DNA of 64,000 bases from Paguma larvata (taxonomy: Eukaryota; Chordata; Mammalia; Carnivora; Viverridae): positions 123,928,414 through 123,992,413 of the forward strand of contig CM057824.1 of NCBI GenBank assembly GCA_030068075.1, given 5' to 3'. Position 1 is the stretch's first letter. Every line of letters begins with the position of its first letter. The notes below the pieces were generated by a model. The model had not been told where the DNA came from, did not search any database, and worked only from the letters and a program-made list of their open reading frames with translations. A program made the translations under genes and the position numbers. Positions 1 to 12,545 of this stretch are shown here, in pieces.

Positions 1-354
1 TTTATCATTCAAGAATTCGAAAAGCATTTGCCTTCCTATTATTATTTTCTGCAGTTCACACCAAAGGACTAGGGATGTGTGCGTGGTTGACCCCAGAGGG
101 AGTGTTTTACCACTGAGACTGTTTGGAATCGTCAGTACATATTATATTAAAATTTGACTAACATTTGGCGAGTTTAATTACTGTTAAGATTCTCTACCCA
201 CAAAGAACCCAACATTGAATGCTCCTGGGGCAGAATATTCCTAGTGTCTGAACCTCTTGCGATGCCATTGATTTTCTGCAGTGAACTTGGAATCATACAG
301 GCAATAATACTCTAAACATTAATGATTTTTTTGAATTTGGATATTTATCATTTC
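1..354. other. Unassigned A+T-rich DNA
   Basis: I see no gene or recognisable repeat here. Short chance frames only. Confidence 0.5.
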
Positions 355-428
355 TTAGCATTTACGATAGCCAGGCATGGTCCTAAGTGCTTCCCAGATA
401 TTAACTCCAAAATCCCTCATAACAACAT
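355..428 (-). mobile_element. MIR SINE fragment
   Basis: The text 'ccaggcatggtcctaagtgc', then 'tattaactccaaaatccctcataacaaca', follows the order of the reverse MIR consensus (gccaggcactgttctaagcgc, then the tattaactcatttaatcctcacaacaa block). MIR is an ancient mammal-wide tRNA-derived SINE. Only the 3' part is left and it is strongly diverged. No target duplication can be read. Confidence 0.65.
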
Positions 429-1368
429 TTTAAAAAGATAAAAAATAGTTTTCAAAAAAATGAAGGATTTTAGTTCAACAACTTTCCATTTATAGAGTCA
501 GTGTTTTTCTATGAGCAATATGACTGGTAAGATTTAAAAATTGTTTTGTGCTGTAGAATTGAGTTTTACTTTGTAGACTATAACAGCTATTGTCTGGAAG
601 GGAATTAATTGACCTCTTTGAAATGCTAATTAAATTCTTATCTACAAACCCAATATTTGCACTGTTGAGCTATGTAAAGGAAATATAAAATCCATAGGCT
701 TGATGAAATGATAAAAGACATTTGTTTAACTAAATCATTAAAAAGGAACAATCACTTTTATTCTGGGCATATGTTCTGTCCCACGTGTAAGAACAAAACA
801 AAATAAAACCAATACATAGAAAGCATATTACACTTAACTGTATAGTGGCATTTGTTATTTACGTTGTTTTGACAATACACAGAGGAATATTTCCTGAATT
901 TTAAAACTATAAAGACTAAGTTAATATGATTACACTTTCAAATAAACAATTGAATGATTTCAGTTTGATTTCTGTGAGCTAAAGAATTTACATTTTCACC
1001 AGCTTATGTTCATTCTTGTAAACCAAATATCATTTACTCTTTAATATATTTCTATCAGTATATTCTAACTTCAATTAAAAAATATTCTTAGTAGGAAAGT
1101 TTATGGCATAATTTTCAATAGATCTAATTGGAGGCAAGGATTAGTAACAAACAGATACCCAATAATTGACACTATACTACATATTTTAAATAATAAGTGC
1201 ATATTTCAGACTCATAGTTCAATCCAGTTCAAGAAATCCTACTTTCAAAGTATCAGTGCAGTGAATTTTGTCTACTACATACACACTGGGATTTCCTGAT
1301 ATAACAAGTTCAGGCCAAAAAATGACTGTAATTTTGTGTAATTCATTTGGCCTTGGCTGAATTTTTCT
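429..1368. other. Unassigned A+T-rich DNA
   Basis: Long A+T-rich stretch with no coding signal, SINE or LINE that I recognise. It may hold decayed repeats below my detection. Confidence 0.5.
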
Positions 1369-1380
1369 ATTTTTAGATTT

Positions 1381-1596
1381 TTTTTTAATTTTTATTTTTT
1401 TTTTTAGAGAGACAGATAGACAGAATGAGAGTGGTGGAAAGACAGAGAGAGAGACACCACACAGAATCTGCACCAGGCTCTAGGCTCTGAGCTGTCAGCA
1501 CAGAGCCCAATGCAGGACTTGAACTCATGAACTATGAGATCATAACCTGGGTGGAAGTCAGACACTTACCTTACTGAGCCACTCAGCTGCCCCTCC
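1381..1596 (-). mobile_element. Feline CAN SINE (SINEC_Fc type)
   Basis: Reverse-strand copy. The T-rich tail comes first, then the GA-rich block, 'gagctgtcagcacagagccc', and the head complement 'actgagccactcagctgcccc'. The flanks carry a perfect 12-bp target duplication, ATTTTTAGATTT, at 1369-1380 and 1597-1608, so both ends are fixed. Several substitutions in the tRNA-like head and body suggest a middle-aged insertion. Confidence 0.95.
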
Positions 1597-1608
1597 ATTT
1601 TTAGATTT

Positions 1609-2361
1609 CTTAAAGGAAACTGAATATATACCAATACTATCTTTCCTCTTTATTATGGGCCCTATGCCATGCTCTGCATAAGTTATAATCATAATAAAAT
1701 AAGATTTTATGGTTTATCTTAATTATCTAATTTAAAGTGATAAAAAAACAGTAGGTTTACACTTCTCCATATGTAATGGACTATTGTGCACACAAAAGGA
1801 CACTATTTATCATATTGATTCAGGTGTAGAAATTATTTCCTATTGAAATAATGTCATGTCACATGTTTTATAAATAAAATCTCCTCTTATGAGAAGGCAT
1901 GTGCATGTTCATGTGTATGGATGATTGAGAAGGCTAGAAGTGTTGATTTAGGTGGAATATATTTGTACTTGAAAGTCTGATGCTTAAAATCACTGTGAAT
2001 CAGAATAATGTATACATGGAACAAATCGATCAACAGGGCTTCTCGAATACCTGACATGTTAGTGGGGCTATATTGAACCAGGATTGAACTCAAGTCAGAC
2101 TGTCATTCATGATTTACCTGGAAGAGCATTTTTCTGGAGTGAAAGTGAGTTATGTCTTTGATTAGAACATACAGAAAAAGAGAGGCATCAGATAGACAGA
2201 ATCGAGATTGACTTGTTTAGAAATTTCTATTGAACTAAAGCCAGAATTTATCCTCATTCTCCCAACATAGGTTTACATGACACAGTCACAGGTCCCAGTT
2301 GAAGCTGCTGTACAAAGATAACTGCAGAGCTTTTTGTTATTGTTCTGAATATACTTTAAAC
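1609..2361. other. Unassigned DNA
   Basis: No repeat family or gene recognised. A 68-codon minus-strand frame (1887-2093) has no supporting features and I treat it as chance. Confidence 0.5.
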
Positions 2362-2495
2362 AGAAAGGAAGAAAGAAAGGAAGGAAGGAAGAAGAGAGTA
2401 AGAAAGAAAGAAAGGAAGGAAGGAAGGAAGGAAGAAAGAAAGGAAGGAAGGAAGTAAGGAAGGAAAGAGAGAACGAAAGAAAGAAAAAAGAAAAA
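2362..2495 (+). repeat. (GGAA)n/(GAAA)n purine tract
   Basis: About 134 bp, almost entirely purine on the plus strand, mixing GGAA, GAAA and GTAA units. The interrupted pattern suggests an old tract that has expanded and decayed. No SINE body adjoins it, unlike the similar tract at 55.6 kb. The minus-strand frame over it is low-complexity and not a gene. Confidence 0.95.
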
Positions 2496-2879
2496 GCATA
2501 TTGGATTATACCTTTTCAATGTTTTTTGTATACTAGATCCTTATTCATAGGAATAATGATCAATTAATTATAGTATTGTTTTTCTACTATAAAACATGAT
2601 CTACTTCCTGAAATTCCAACATAAGTGGCTCTTTTGGTTTCTTATAGGTCAATAGCATGCTCTCTTTCTCTTCAAGTTATATTTTTTTAGTGATGTTTCT
2701 GGGGCTTGGGATGAGGAAGAGGTTTCCAGAGGGCTGGACGGTTACAGGACAACACTGATGTCAAGAAACACAACTATCAGATAAAGCCCAGTAGCTTAAC
2801 AGAAGTTTCAGATAAATAAGGGATCAGAAAGACAATATTTGTCTAGAAGAAGGTGTCCAAAGAGACAACACACTTTCTC
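2496..2879. other. Unassigned DNA
   Basis: Nothing recognised. The part from about 2695 to 2870 is less A+T-rich than its surroundings and could be an old repeat or unique DNA. Confidence 0.5.
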
Positions 2880-3155
2880 GTAAGCCTAATCTACCTAAAC
2901 CCTGGTCCCCACTTCCCTTCCCTAATTCTTACTCATTCTTCAGATCTCAAGTTAAATATCATTTGCACAGAGATGTCCTCCCTGACCTCCTGACTAGGTT
3001 ACATGCCATGTTACATTCTCATAGCATTCTCCCACTTCTCTTTGGTATAATTCATTTGTAACTTGTTTATCTATGAGGCTTTTATCTAATTTCACGTATA
3101 TCTCTAGTGCTTTGCTCATAATAGGCACTCAAAAATATTTGTTGAAAGAATGGAT
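2880..3155 (+). mobile_element. L2 LINE 3' end
   Basis: Pyrimidine-rich text with 'cagatctcaagttaaatatcat' then 'gatgtcctccctgacctcc', ending in 'aggcactcaaaaatatttgttgaaagaatg', matches the well-known 3' end of L2 (cagctcagatgtcacctcc, ccttccctgacc, gtaggcgctcaataaatatttgttgaatgaatg). Ancient and 5'-truncated. Confidence 0.8.
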
Positions 3156-3719
3156 AGCTGAGATCAGTAATAGCAATTACATATTATGATGGGTTTCAAG
3201 AGAGAAAATCTAAGATGGAGAGTTGAGGTTGAGGAGTTGATACTGGATCATTTTTCTGTAACATTTCTTAATAATTTCCTTCCTCTGGTTTGGAGTCACA
3301 GCTCTTTGTTTTAGCGTAAAGAATACAATTATCCCAATGATGTTTTGACAGACACAAACATACTTATCTTTATAGTACACAATCTACAATGCCACAGTTT
3401 TCATCAGCTTAATGAATAGACCTTCAAGCAGCCATTTGAATATACTACCCATTCTTTGTTTACATACTGAGAGTCTCCAAGTGTTGACGTTAGCTCTGAA
3501 TTATTTTTAATAGGCTAATGGTTGACACATACTCGAGCATGACAAACATCATATTGAAAGTGTTGTTAATATCATAACTATCTCACGTACTACACTGACC
3601 TTGCACTTAAATACAACAGCGAAGCAATTATGGTCACTACTTGATTCTTAATCACTTTGACTCATTTCATGATTACACTTATTCATGGAACATTTCCAGA
3701 TGATGATTCTACACTAATT
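3156..3719. other. Unassigned DNA
   Basis: No recognisable element or coding signal. Confidence 0.5.
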
Positions 3720-4060
3720 CTACTGAATAATGCAGGGCAGTAAAATTTATTATTGTAAATGCACTTCGAATATTACCTAGTATTGGGGAAAAAAAACCAC
3801 GTTTTTATAAACATCTTACATTCTTCTATAGAGCGCCACTGATAACAAAATTCCCCAATCCACATTTAGTCTTCAAGTATCAATGTACTACCGCTGCAAT
3901 AGCGACTTTGTTTTCAATTACTCAGCACTTGCTGGCAGAAATCTTTTCCTTTTCCCTTCTCGCCCCCGATTTGAGTAGCAAAAGGGATAACACGTATCAG
4001 GCCGTTTAAAATCCTCCCTGGTGTTATCCATAGGCAGTTAGTCAGAAAGCTTTCTAAGGA
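3720..4060. other. Repeat-free, CpG-retaining block (candidate conserved non-coding DNA)
   Basis: This block keeps several CpGs (for example ccgctgcaatagcgac near 3890 and cgcccccgattt near 3961) in an otherwise CpG-poor A+T-rich area, and no repeat is visible. No long open frame crosses it. Function is inference only; it could be ordinary unique DNA. Confidence 0.3.
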
Positions 4061-5920
4061 AAAAACCTCAACACAGAAAAATATACTTGAATATTTTGTA
4101 AGGCACTTTGTAGAGAGAGAAATAAATGAGGAGAGCTACAAGCTGTCGAATTCACTCCCCTAATGTGTCTTTGCTGTCATAGGGGCAGGATTTAATTCAA
4201 AACTGAACATCGCTTTGGAAATTTACTTTCCTCAAGAAAAGTGCAGCCTTGAGGAGAAAGTAATTACTAAATATGAGTGAGGAAAGGGAACAATGAACCG
4301 AAGCCTAAACAGATCATTATAGTTGTTACCAGAGGGTTTCAGAGTCAGGAAGAGGAAGAAAATGGTATATACATGTTTGACATTTTAATATTACACTCTC
4401 ATTAGCTGCTTTCTAAACTCTGAAATGTTTGACATGTAATTTAACTACCCAGAAGATAGGCCATTCTCTCTACCCTTACCGAATGATTCTATTTAAAATA
4501 GAAAAAGAAGAAAAAAGAAGAAAAAGATGGAAAAATTAGAAGAAAAAGGTAGTGTGTGACTCCAATTTTAGAATTCTACAGAAAATGGCTGAAAATACAA
4601 TATCCATCATTCGGGACTAGCATAAATCACTGCCAGTATTTTCCATAGCTGTAATCGTCTCGTTGATTGCATTAACAATTTTTCATTTTTTTAGACATCA
4701 TTTATTGCTATTGACGCAGAAAACGTTGAAACGATTTAAATATTTTGCAAATTCAAGTTTAGGATAGTTCTATTTAATGAGCTCCATGAATCCATACCAT
4801 AACTTACAAAAATTTCACAGGAATAGGGGTAATAACTTTCAAAATCTCTGCTAGAGTTGAGGCGATATTTGCTATCTTTTTCCCTACTGGCTGTTAAGAC
4901 ATTTGATGTAAAAAAAATTTCTCCTGGATCCTTTATAAAAAAAATTAGATGCGGAATTTCTCTAGTACAAAGAATAAATCATAAAAACTATTGTAAAGCT
5001 ATGGGACCAGTAGCTTGGCTACCCTATCAAATGGAATTTAATAAGAAGCTCATCTTCCTGCTCTTAAATTCAGAGCTACCAGACTAACAATGCATATTTG
5101 AAATTCCTAAGTGAAGAGAAGGCATGACTGTAAACTCAACTACAGACATTTGTGTTTTCTTCTCTGGATCTTCAGTACTGGCAGATTCTCAGCAAATGAT
5201 GTATTTTGTTTATCAGTTTTGCACAGTGGTCTGGTTCAGAAAATAGTAAGTTCCCTTATTACAAACTTCTTATACTTTTTCCAGAATTTTTTCCATATTC
5301 CTTTCAATTGTCCCTTTTAGCACAATGTAAAATAAGTCTATTATAAAGACGGATGCCATGTGTAATATGTAAAGTTCCTTTCTTATTTCTGGAATTACAT
5401 TGTTCCTGTTCCCATCTCTTAGGATTTTATTATAATATATTAAGATGTGCTAAGTGAGTATTTTGTATAATATTTAATTAATCAATGGGAAAAATGAAGT
5501 TAGCTTTTTTATATATTCCATTGCTTCAACTAATTTAACTTAAGAATATATTTATTTTGCCCAAACTAAATTTAGCTGATTCCTATTAATCAAAAAGTTT
5601 AGTTTTAACTCATTACAGAAATGCATGCTTCCAATGCAGTGGATAAATTGACATGTACTGTATTTACTCTGAATGTTGACAGCTGCTAAGGTTTTTGTTC
5701 TTTGGAAGTGATGGAGACAAAAAAGAAGTGGACAGGAGGAAAGGGACAGATCCTTCAGACTTCTAGTTTTATTCAAGTCTTGTCCTTTTACCTCTACTAC
5801 ACTTTTTCTTCCCCATCACTGGGCACAAACACAATTCATAATATTCTCCATTGTCAAGGTCATCTAATCTTGCGTTAATATATTGATTGCCCAGGGTTGG
5901 AAATACAGTACGTTTTTATT
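4061..5920. other. Unassigned A+T-rich DNA
   Basis: Includes an AG-rich patch at about 4497-4551. Frames at 4857-5087 and 5111-5320 (+) and 5552-5776 (-) have no start context, domain or splice support and look like chance. Confidence 0.5.
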
Positions 5921-5939
5921 TAAATGAAATTATATTCTT

Positions 5940-6155
5940 CTTTCTTTTTTTTAAAATGTTTATTCATTTTTGAGAGAGAGAGAGAGAGAGAGAGCAGGGG
6001 AGGGGCAGAGAGAGAAGAGGACACAGAATCCTAAGCAGGCTCCAGGCTCTGAGCTGTCAGCACAGAGCCCAATGTGGGGCTCGAACTCACAGACCGTGAG
6101 ATCGTGACCTGAACTGAGGTCAGACACTCAACTGACTGAGCCACCCAGGCACCTC
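5940..6155 (-). mobile_element. Feline CAN SINE
   Basis: Near-complete reverse copy: T-rich tail, 'tttattcatttttgagag', a (GA) run, 'aggctctgagctgtcagcac', and a head complement ending 'ccacccaggcacct'. A 19-bp target duplication with one mismatch lies at 5921-5939 and 6156-6174 (TAAATGAA.TTATATTCTT). The tail is followed by a short TTTC run. Confidence 0.97.
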
Positions 6156-6174
6156 TAAATGAATTTATATTCTT

Positions 6175-8090
6175 AACAGCTCTGCTTGAGAATGCTCATT
6201 TTCTCATATACTAACTAGACTGATGCTTTGTTTTTAATTTGCCAATCTAGTTTGGAAAAATATAATGCTATTTTCTGTTTATTTTCCTGATTACTCATGA
6301 AATTAAATATTATTTTTGCTTATCAAGCATTTGCATTTATTTTGGGAATGACTTTCTTATATTTTGCTCACATTGCTAATTATGAGGTCATTTATAAGTG
6401 ATTTATTAAAAGATTAATATATTATAGTTTTCTAGTTTCTCATTTATCTATTAAACACATTCATGTTATATTTCACTGTTCTCAAATTAGTACAAGCAGG
6501 TTTTTTTTATCAATAATACAACACATTCCTTAGTTTTCATCTTCAACTATATCTTATATAGAGTAGATCAAAGATAGGGACTCTGAGAAATACAGTTATT
6601 TATTCTGCAATAATGGTGAAATTCTCCTGATAGCTACCTGAGCAGCCAAAATGAATATAGATATTGAGCTATTTTATTATAGCATGGAGTAAGGAACTAT
6701 TTAGAATATTTACATGATTTTCATAAATTTGGAAATGGTTACTTTACAACATCTATCAAGTACAAACTAATTATAAACTAAAGCCATCATTTGTCACTCT
6801 CCAGAATTTTTATGTTTTCTTACAACAAAACCACAACGTTTTAACATTGGAGGCAACATATTTTGTTTGTACACAAAATTGTTGTCAAACAGACTTTTAA
6901 AACTGTTTTGACAAAAGAAGATGGACAAAACCAATCTAAACATGTCCTAGGTCTCAGGTTTATATTCTCTACATATTAGTAAATTTTCGTGGTACTTTAA
7001 TTTCAGGTTTTTTGGCTAACGATCAATCAGTACTAAAGTTTCAAAAACAGTGATGTTATTTAAACCTGGGAAATATCTGAAAATATAATTATTTGGGCCT
7101 TGCGTATTTATACATACTTGGAGAAAGGGGCTGCAGGCACAATTTTCTTAATGAGCTATGACGATACTTAAAAGAGTCTGTACGCTATGCTAATTTGACT
7201 TTCCTGATAGGAATTGTTTTAATAGTCTTCCAAGTTCTAAAGTTTGCCCAGTAACAGTGCCAGTACAAACAATGAGATGTGCTTATTTATTCTTTTTCAG
7301 GAGTCTCCTACCCAAGTTCATTTTGATTTGTATTATGTATTGTATAGTTGTATTATATTTTACATTTTTAAATATGTATCCTAGCATAGACATAATTTAT
7401 ATGTTATATATATTTATACATATATCATTTCCATGCGAGGATACTTTTATAATGGATAACATATTATATTTAATTGGATTTATGATAATCATTATGTCAC
7501 TAAAAATTCTTGTGGGAAACTTTTTTCCCTTAGTAATTTTGTTCTATATGTTTTATAGTTTAAACATAAAACTATATGTTTTATAATTTAAAAAGTATTG
7601 ACTGGGTGTCTATTGATATTTTATGAATATATTTTAGAAAACTCTACTGTCTTATTTTAATTATAAAATTATTCATTTGAGAACTAATATTTTGTTTTTA
7701 TGGACAATTGAATATTTTCTAAGAGAAATAGAAGCTTTCATCATGAATAATTGATTCTATCCTACATAAAGGTAGAAAAAGCCCATAGATTATTAGTTCT
7801 TTTCTGCTATTCTTTGTTTTTCCTCCATTCTTTTATGTTTTCCTTTTTGAAATTCAGGATAAATCCTTTCCATTTACTCCAATCTTTTCAATTTTTTTTT
7901 TTTAGATTATAAATCTCTCTAATAACTAAGGGTCCAAATGTTCAAATACCTGTGAGCTTTGGGTAAGGAATGGTTTACTACAAACATTGTTTTTCTTTGA
8001 AAGATCTTTTATATTAAAAATTTATATGCATTTAAAAATATATCTATTTCTTATATATGTCTATTAATTTCGTATAATAAATAATGTTGT
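6175..8090. other. Unassigned very A+T-rich DNA
   Basis: No element recognised. The 109-codon frame at 7257-7586 (+) is rich in I, L, F, M and Y because the DNA is A+T-rich; it has no domain or conserved motif and I do not call it a gene. Confidence 0.5.
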
Positions 8091-9352
8091 TGACCTGAAA
8101 TCGTGAAAATACTAGAAGAAAACATAAGTTGTAAGCCCCTTGACATTGGTTTTGGTAATGACTTTTCGAAACTGACACCAAATACAGTCAAAAATGAACA
8201 AATTAAAAAAGTAGGACTTCAGAGCAAAGAAAAAAATCAAGGAAATGTAACGGCAATCTATTGAATGGGAGAAAGTATTTGAAAATTACATACCTGATAA
8301 GGGATTAATATCCAAAATATATAAAGAACTCATAGAACTCAACACAGACACAAAACGAACAATCCGATTAAAAAGTGACCAAAAGATCTGAATAGACAAT
8401 TTTCCAAAGAAGACATATAAACGGCTAACATGCACATGGAAAGATGCTCAACATCACTAATCATCAGGAAAAGCAAATCAAAACCCCAGTAAGATATCAC
8501 ATCATACCTATTAGATGCTTATTATCAAAAAGATAAGAAATACAAGTGTTGGTGAAGATAAAAGGGAATATTAATTGGTGCAGCCAGTATGGAAAAGAGT
8601 ACGGAGACGCCTCAAAAAAATGAAATAGAGCTACCATACGATTCAACAATTTCACTTTTTGATACTTATTTGGAGAACATGAAAACACTAACTCAAAAAG
8701 ATATATACAGCCCTGTGTTCACTGAAGCATTATTTACAATAGTGAAAATAAGGAAACAACTTAAGAGTCTATTGATAGATGAATGAATAAAGAAAATAAG
8801 ATGTGTGTATGTATGTATGTGCATAGAATACAATAGGACATTATTCAGCCTTAAAAAAGAAAATCTTGCTATTTGCAACAACATGGATGGACCTTGAAGC
8901 ATGTGAAATAAGTCATACAGAGAAAGATAAATATCATATGATCTCACTTTTATATGGAATCTAAAAAAGCAAACAAAAACCAGCTCAGATATAGAGAATA
9001 GATAGGTGGTTACCAGAGGCAGAGAGGGTAGAGGATGGATAAAATGGGCGAAGGGGATCAAAACGTATAAACTTCCAATTATAATATAGGTATATCATGG
9101 TGATGTGATGTATAGCACGGTGATTATATCATATTGCATATTTGAATGTTGCTAAGACAGTAGATCTTAAAAGTTCTCAGCCAAGAAAATAATTATTATG
9201 TATGATGGGTGTAGACTTACTGTGGTGATAATTTTGCAATATACAAATATTGAATCATTATGTTGCACACCTGAAATTAATATGTGTCAAAGGTACCTCA
9301 ATAAAAATTGTATAGGTAAAATATACAATAAAATACTATCCAGATTTCTAAA
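8091..9352 (+). mobile_element. LINE-1, 5'-truncated (ORF2 C-terminus and 3'UTR)
   Basis: It starts inside ORF2 ('gacctgaaatcgtgaaaatactagaag') and follows LINE-1 order: 'aatatccaaaatatataaag', 'ccaaagaagacatata', 'gatgctcaacatcactaatc', 'aacaacatggatggacc', then the 3'UTR with 'aatcattatgttgcacacctg' and AATAAA at 9300-9305. An A-rich and (CAAA)-rich tail follows to about 9400. ORF2 is broken by stops and small indels; a 65-codon plus frame at 8589-8786 is a residual piece of it. An old, dead copy. The 5' breakpoint is at about 8091. Confidence 0.93.
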
Positions 9353-10338
9353 AAAAAAACAACAAAAATAACAAAGTAAAACAAACAAACAAACAAAAAC
9401 CAGTAACAACAAAATGCCAGACAAGCAGTCTAGAGAACAGAAATAGAGACAAAATCTCTAAAATCCAGCACAATCTGCCTCTTAATTCTTTCTTGATATG
9501 ACAAAGATTGATATTTGGTTTTCCAGAGCAGAAAAGCCAGGGGTGGAGTTGAAGGTGTCTATAGAGAGTAACAATTCACCAAAACTGGTAGACGTAGGCG
9601 AGTTGATCGCAAAGAATCTGGATGAGATACAACTCAACCAAAATTTACAACGTGACACTCAAAACCAAATCTAATGTTCCAGGTATGCTCTGACAAGCAA
9701 AGGGAAAGATTACAGGACTACTTTTCAAGAGCTATTTGATTTTAATTCAACATTCAATAATTTCATCAGTTTTAAGATCTTACATAGCAATACTCTTTTG
9801 TTGGTAACAAAATGGAGCAAGAACCAACACAAAAGAAAAATTTCTCAGTAACTATTCTGCTCTTTTTTCAACAAAAAAAAAATAAACAAAACCAGCATTT
9901 TTTCCAGGATCTTATACTTGGCGAGGCTGCACATTTGCCAATGAAGATGTGCATCTCAGAAACATTTGATCACAAATGCTACGCTCCTCTCATGAGGCCC
10001 CTGGATTCGGCTAGCCTAAATACAGTCTTTCTCAAATTTTGAATATTATAGACTTTGAGATAATGAAAAGTTTCTTGAAAAAATGATGTCTACTTATTAG
10101 TCAGGCAACACTATGAGTTTGTCCACCTCATCACGAAGTTCTTATTTAGTAATGAAACACTGATTAACCCTGATTAACTGATAGATCACTGATTAAAATG
10201 GTTCATTAGGGAAGTAACTTGCATCTTATTAATAAACAACCAAATTATTCTCAGCTCACAAACTGTCATTAAATAGTTTAGTCTTAGAAGAAATTTCTCT
10301 GTCCTCCCCAAATAGTGATGCTTTATCTCTTAATAACT
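9353..10338. other. LINE-1 tail, then unassigned DNA
   Basis: 9353-9400 is the decayed A-rich/(CAAA)n tail of the upstream LINE-1. The rest is unassigned apart from the small frame at 9498-9674, listed separately. Confidence 0.5.
9498..9674 (+). other. 58-codon open frame of unknown meaning
   Basis: ATG at 9498 to TAA at 9672-9674. The product begins MTKIDIWFSRAEKPG and includes VDVGELIAKNLDEIQL, a mixed charged composition unlike the F/L/I/Y-rich chance frames nearby. A 'ggttttccag' resembling a splice acceptor lies inside it at about 9517-9526. There is no Kozak-like context, promoter or recognisable domain. It may be a fragment of an old repeat or pseudogene, or chance. Confidence 0.2.
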
Positions 10339-10349
10339 TCCTTAATTTT

Positions 10350-10561
10350 GTGGGTGCCTGGGCAGCTATGTCGGTTTAGTATCCAACTCTTGGTTTTGGC
10401 TCAGATCATGATCTCACAGTTTGTGAATTCGAACCTGTGTTGGGCTCTGCACTGACAGTACAGAGCCTGCTTGGGATTCTCTCTCTCTCTCTTCCTCTCT
10501 CTCTGTCCCTCCCTGTCTCTCTCTCTCTCTCTCTCTCAAAATAAACAAAAAAAAAATACCA
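10350..10561 (+). mobile_element. Feline CAN SINE, '-GCTTGGGATTC-' subtype
   Basis: Head 'gtgggtgcctgggcagct', body 'gcctgcttgggattctctc', a long CT run (about 10481-10538) and the tail 'aaaataaacaaaaaaaa'. A 10-bp target duplication with one mismatch is at 10339-10348 and 10562-10571 (T.CTTAATTT). The head is somewhat degenerate (ggcagctatgtcggttta). Confidence 0.93.
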
Positions 10562-10572
10562 TTCTTAATTTC

Positions 10573-11024
10573 AGAATGCTAGCTTCTTAATATACTCACA
10601 AAATGGAATTTTTAAAGCTTATTAGACTGTTTTTTGTCTTCAGGTGAATTTTTCACCATTCCTGAGTAAAGTTGCAAACAGTATGATACATAAAGACTGC
10701 ATGCTAAATTCTGAACTAAATGATAATATTCAATAGTCTTTAATTCCTGTAAATAGTGTCTGTGGTAGCTATTTAGTCTTCTTCCTTCTATTTTCAAAAT
10801 ATGATTGTGACCTAAGGCTTGTAGCTGGATATCTTTCTTTCTTTGCACTTCTCTTGAAGATCTTATCTGAAAAATGCTTTATTTCTATTCAGTAATATCC
10901 AAATATTTTCCTCTAATGCGGCTACATTCCCCAAATATCATCTGCGTTATCTTTATATTTCATATTTGTTCTGTCTGATACTCTTCTTTCACCCAAAATT
11001 CAATACTGGAAAGTAACTGTGGTC
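10573..11024. other. Unassigned DNA
   Basis: No repeat recognised. A 78-codon minus frame at 10612-10848 has no supporting motif. Confidence 0.5.
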
Positions 11025-11165
11025 TGATAGAAAGTCATTCTAGACTACAAATAATCAAAAAAGTTAGTCTGGGGTCCTGAATGTACCCTGATTATGTGAG
11101 CTTTGCCAGAGTCATTGAGTACCTTTTTTATCTCTAAAACAAAATTAGAATAGAACTTGGTCTCT
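11025..11165 (+). mobile_element. MIR-like fragment
   Basis: The order 'tgtgagctttgccagagtcattgagtacc', then 'tatctctaaaacaaaattagaatag', parallels MIR plus sense (tgtgaccttgggcaagttac, then tcatctgtaaaatggggata). Strongly diverged, so tentative. Confidence 0.4.
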
Positions 11166-11780
11166 CCCTCTACTCTCCAATGTTATTTAATGACGAAAAC
11201 TAAATAGTCTTTTCCACCACCCTTTTTGTCCTGTATGACTCAGCAGTTCTCATGATTGCCACCTTTTTATTCTTCCACTCACCCACACTCTTGGAGTCAT
11301 CTTAAAAATCTCCTTATTTTTTGAACTCTAAATCCTGTAAGTTATAATGCATTGATAATTCGCTTTATTATGATTCTTATATAATAATAATAATATCCCT
11401 CAAATACATCCCTCTCTCCCCAACTCCAATGTATTCTCCATGATTCTAGATTTTATTCCTTCTACTCTGAAATAATAACAAAAAACATCCTAATTGTTCA
11501 TTGGTCTTTATTTTATATGTTCCCATTTCTTTCTTCTACTTTCCTTAATTGAATTATTTTTTTCTTATTTTTCTTAATTCTTCATTCTCTCCTTACATTG
11601 TAAAAAGAAAAAAAGGATATAAGGTGACTTAAAAAGAATACCTCTTATATTTTTTAAAAGCAGAAACAATGATAAGCAAAAATGGGATAATCAAAAGGGG
11701 TCACAAGTGGGGTTTGAGATAAAAGATGTCTATATAGATGCATGTGATCATGTATTAATCACCGTGAGAAACTCATAAAG
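11166..11780. other. Unassigned pyrimidine-leaning DNA
   Basis: T- and C-rich text without a recognised element; no coding signal. Confidence 0.5.
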
Positions 11781-11810
11781 CATTCATTCATTCATTCATT
11801 CATTCATTCA
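11781..11810 (+). repeat. (CATT)n microsatellite
   Basis: Seven and a half uninterrupted CATT units. Such tracts can grow from the ATTCATTC ends of L2 or MIR-like repeats, but no such body is clear beside it. Confidence 0.95.
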
Positions 11811-12197
11811 GCATGTTTTATTTTCTCTAAACAAATTGTTCTCACAGGGTGATCACTGGGAGAGCCAGGATCCCACTAGGGAAATGTGACTGAGATTAGT
11901 GGTCTTTTTCCAAAACACAGCTACTTCCCTGTACCATTACTTCCATATTAATTTCCCACTTTTTCCCCTAAGTTATTCATTCCCTAATTGCTGACAACAT
12001 AATGACTTACCTAGCCACTTCAGCTCTACCTTCTATACCCAGACTCATTTCTTATTCTTTTATAATACAAGTGATTGGAACCTCATCATAATTTATCTGC
12101 TCAGCGATTTAAATATTTTTTGTATATTAGATTGTTGTAAAATAGGAAAAACCTCTTCAGATTACATACAATTGGTGTTCATTCTTTATATTCTTCT
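11811..12197. other. Unassigned DNA
   Basis: No recognised element. Confidence 0.5.
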
Positions 12198-12215
12198 AAG
12201 CCATAACAGAGATTT

Positions 12216-12437
12216 TTTTAATGTTATATTTATTTTTGAGAGAGAGAAAGGGAGAGAGAGAGAGAGAGGGAGAGAGAACAAGTGGGGAGGGGCAGAGAGA
12301 GAGGATGACAGAGGATCTGAACTGGGCTCTGCACTGACAGCAGTGAGTGCAATATGGGGCTCAAACTCAGGAACCATGAGATCGTGACCTGAGCTGAAGT
12401 CGGTCACTCAACTGACTGAGCCACTCAGGTGCCTCAT
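12216..12437 (-). mobile_element. Feline CAN SINE
   Basis: Full-length reverse copy with a (GA)-rich block and head complement 'actgagccactcaggtgcct'. An 18-bp target duplication (AA.CCATA.CAGAGATTT, two mismatches) lies at 12198-12215 and 12438-12455. The two overlapping open frames of about 70 codons here are SINE shadows. Confidence 0.96.
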
Positions 12438-12545
12438 AAACCATATCAGAGATTTAAAAAAATATATATCATGTGTGCCTCTTTACAATAGGACTGATGG
12501 TACACCACCTGTTTGTTATGAACATTCTTCACTGTGATGTTATTT

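Noticed and set aside
7257..7586. 109-codon hydrophobic frame resembling a membrane protein
   Set aside because: Hydrophobic I/L/F/M/Y content follows from A+T-rich DNA; no start context, splice sites or domain.
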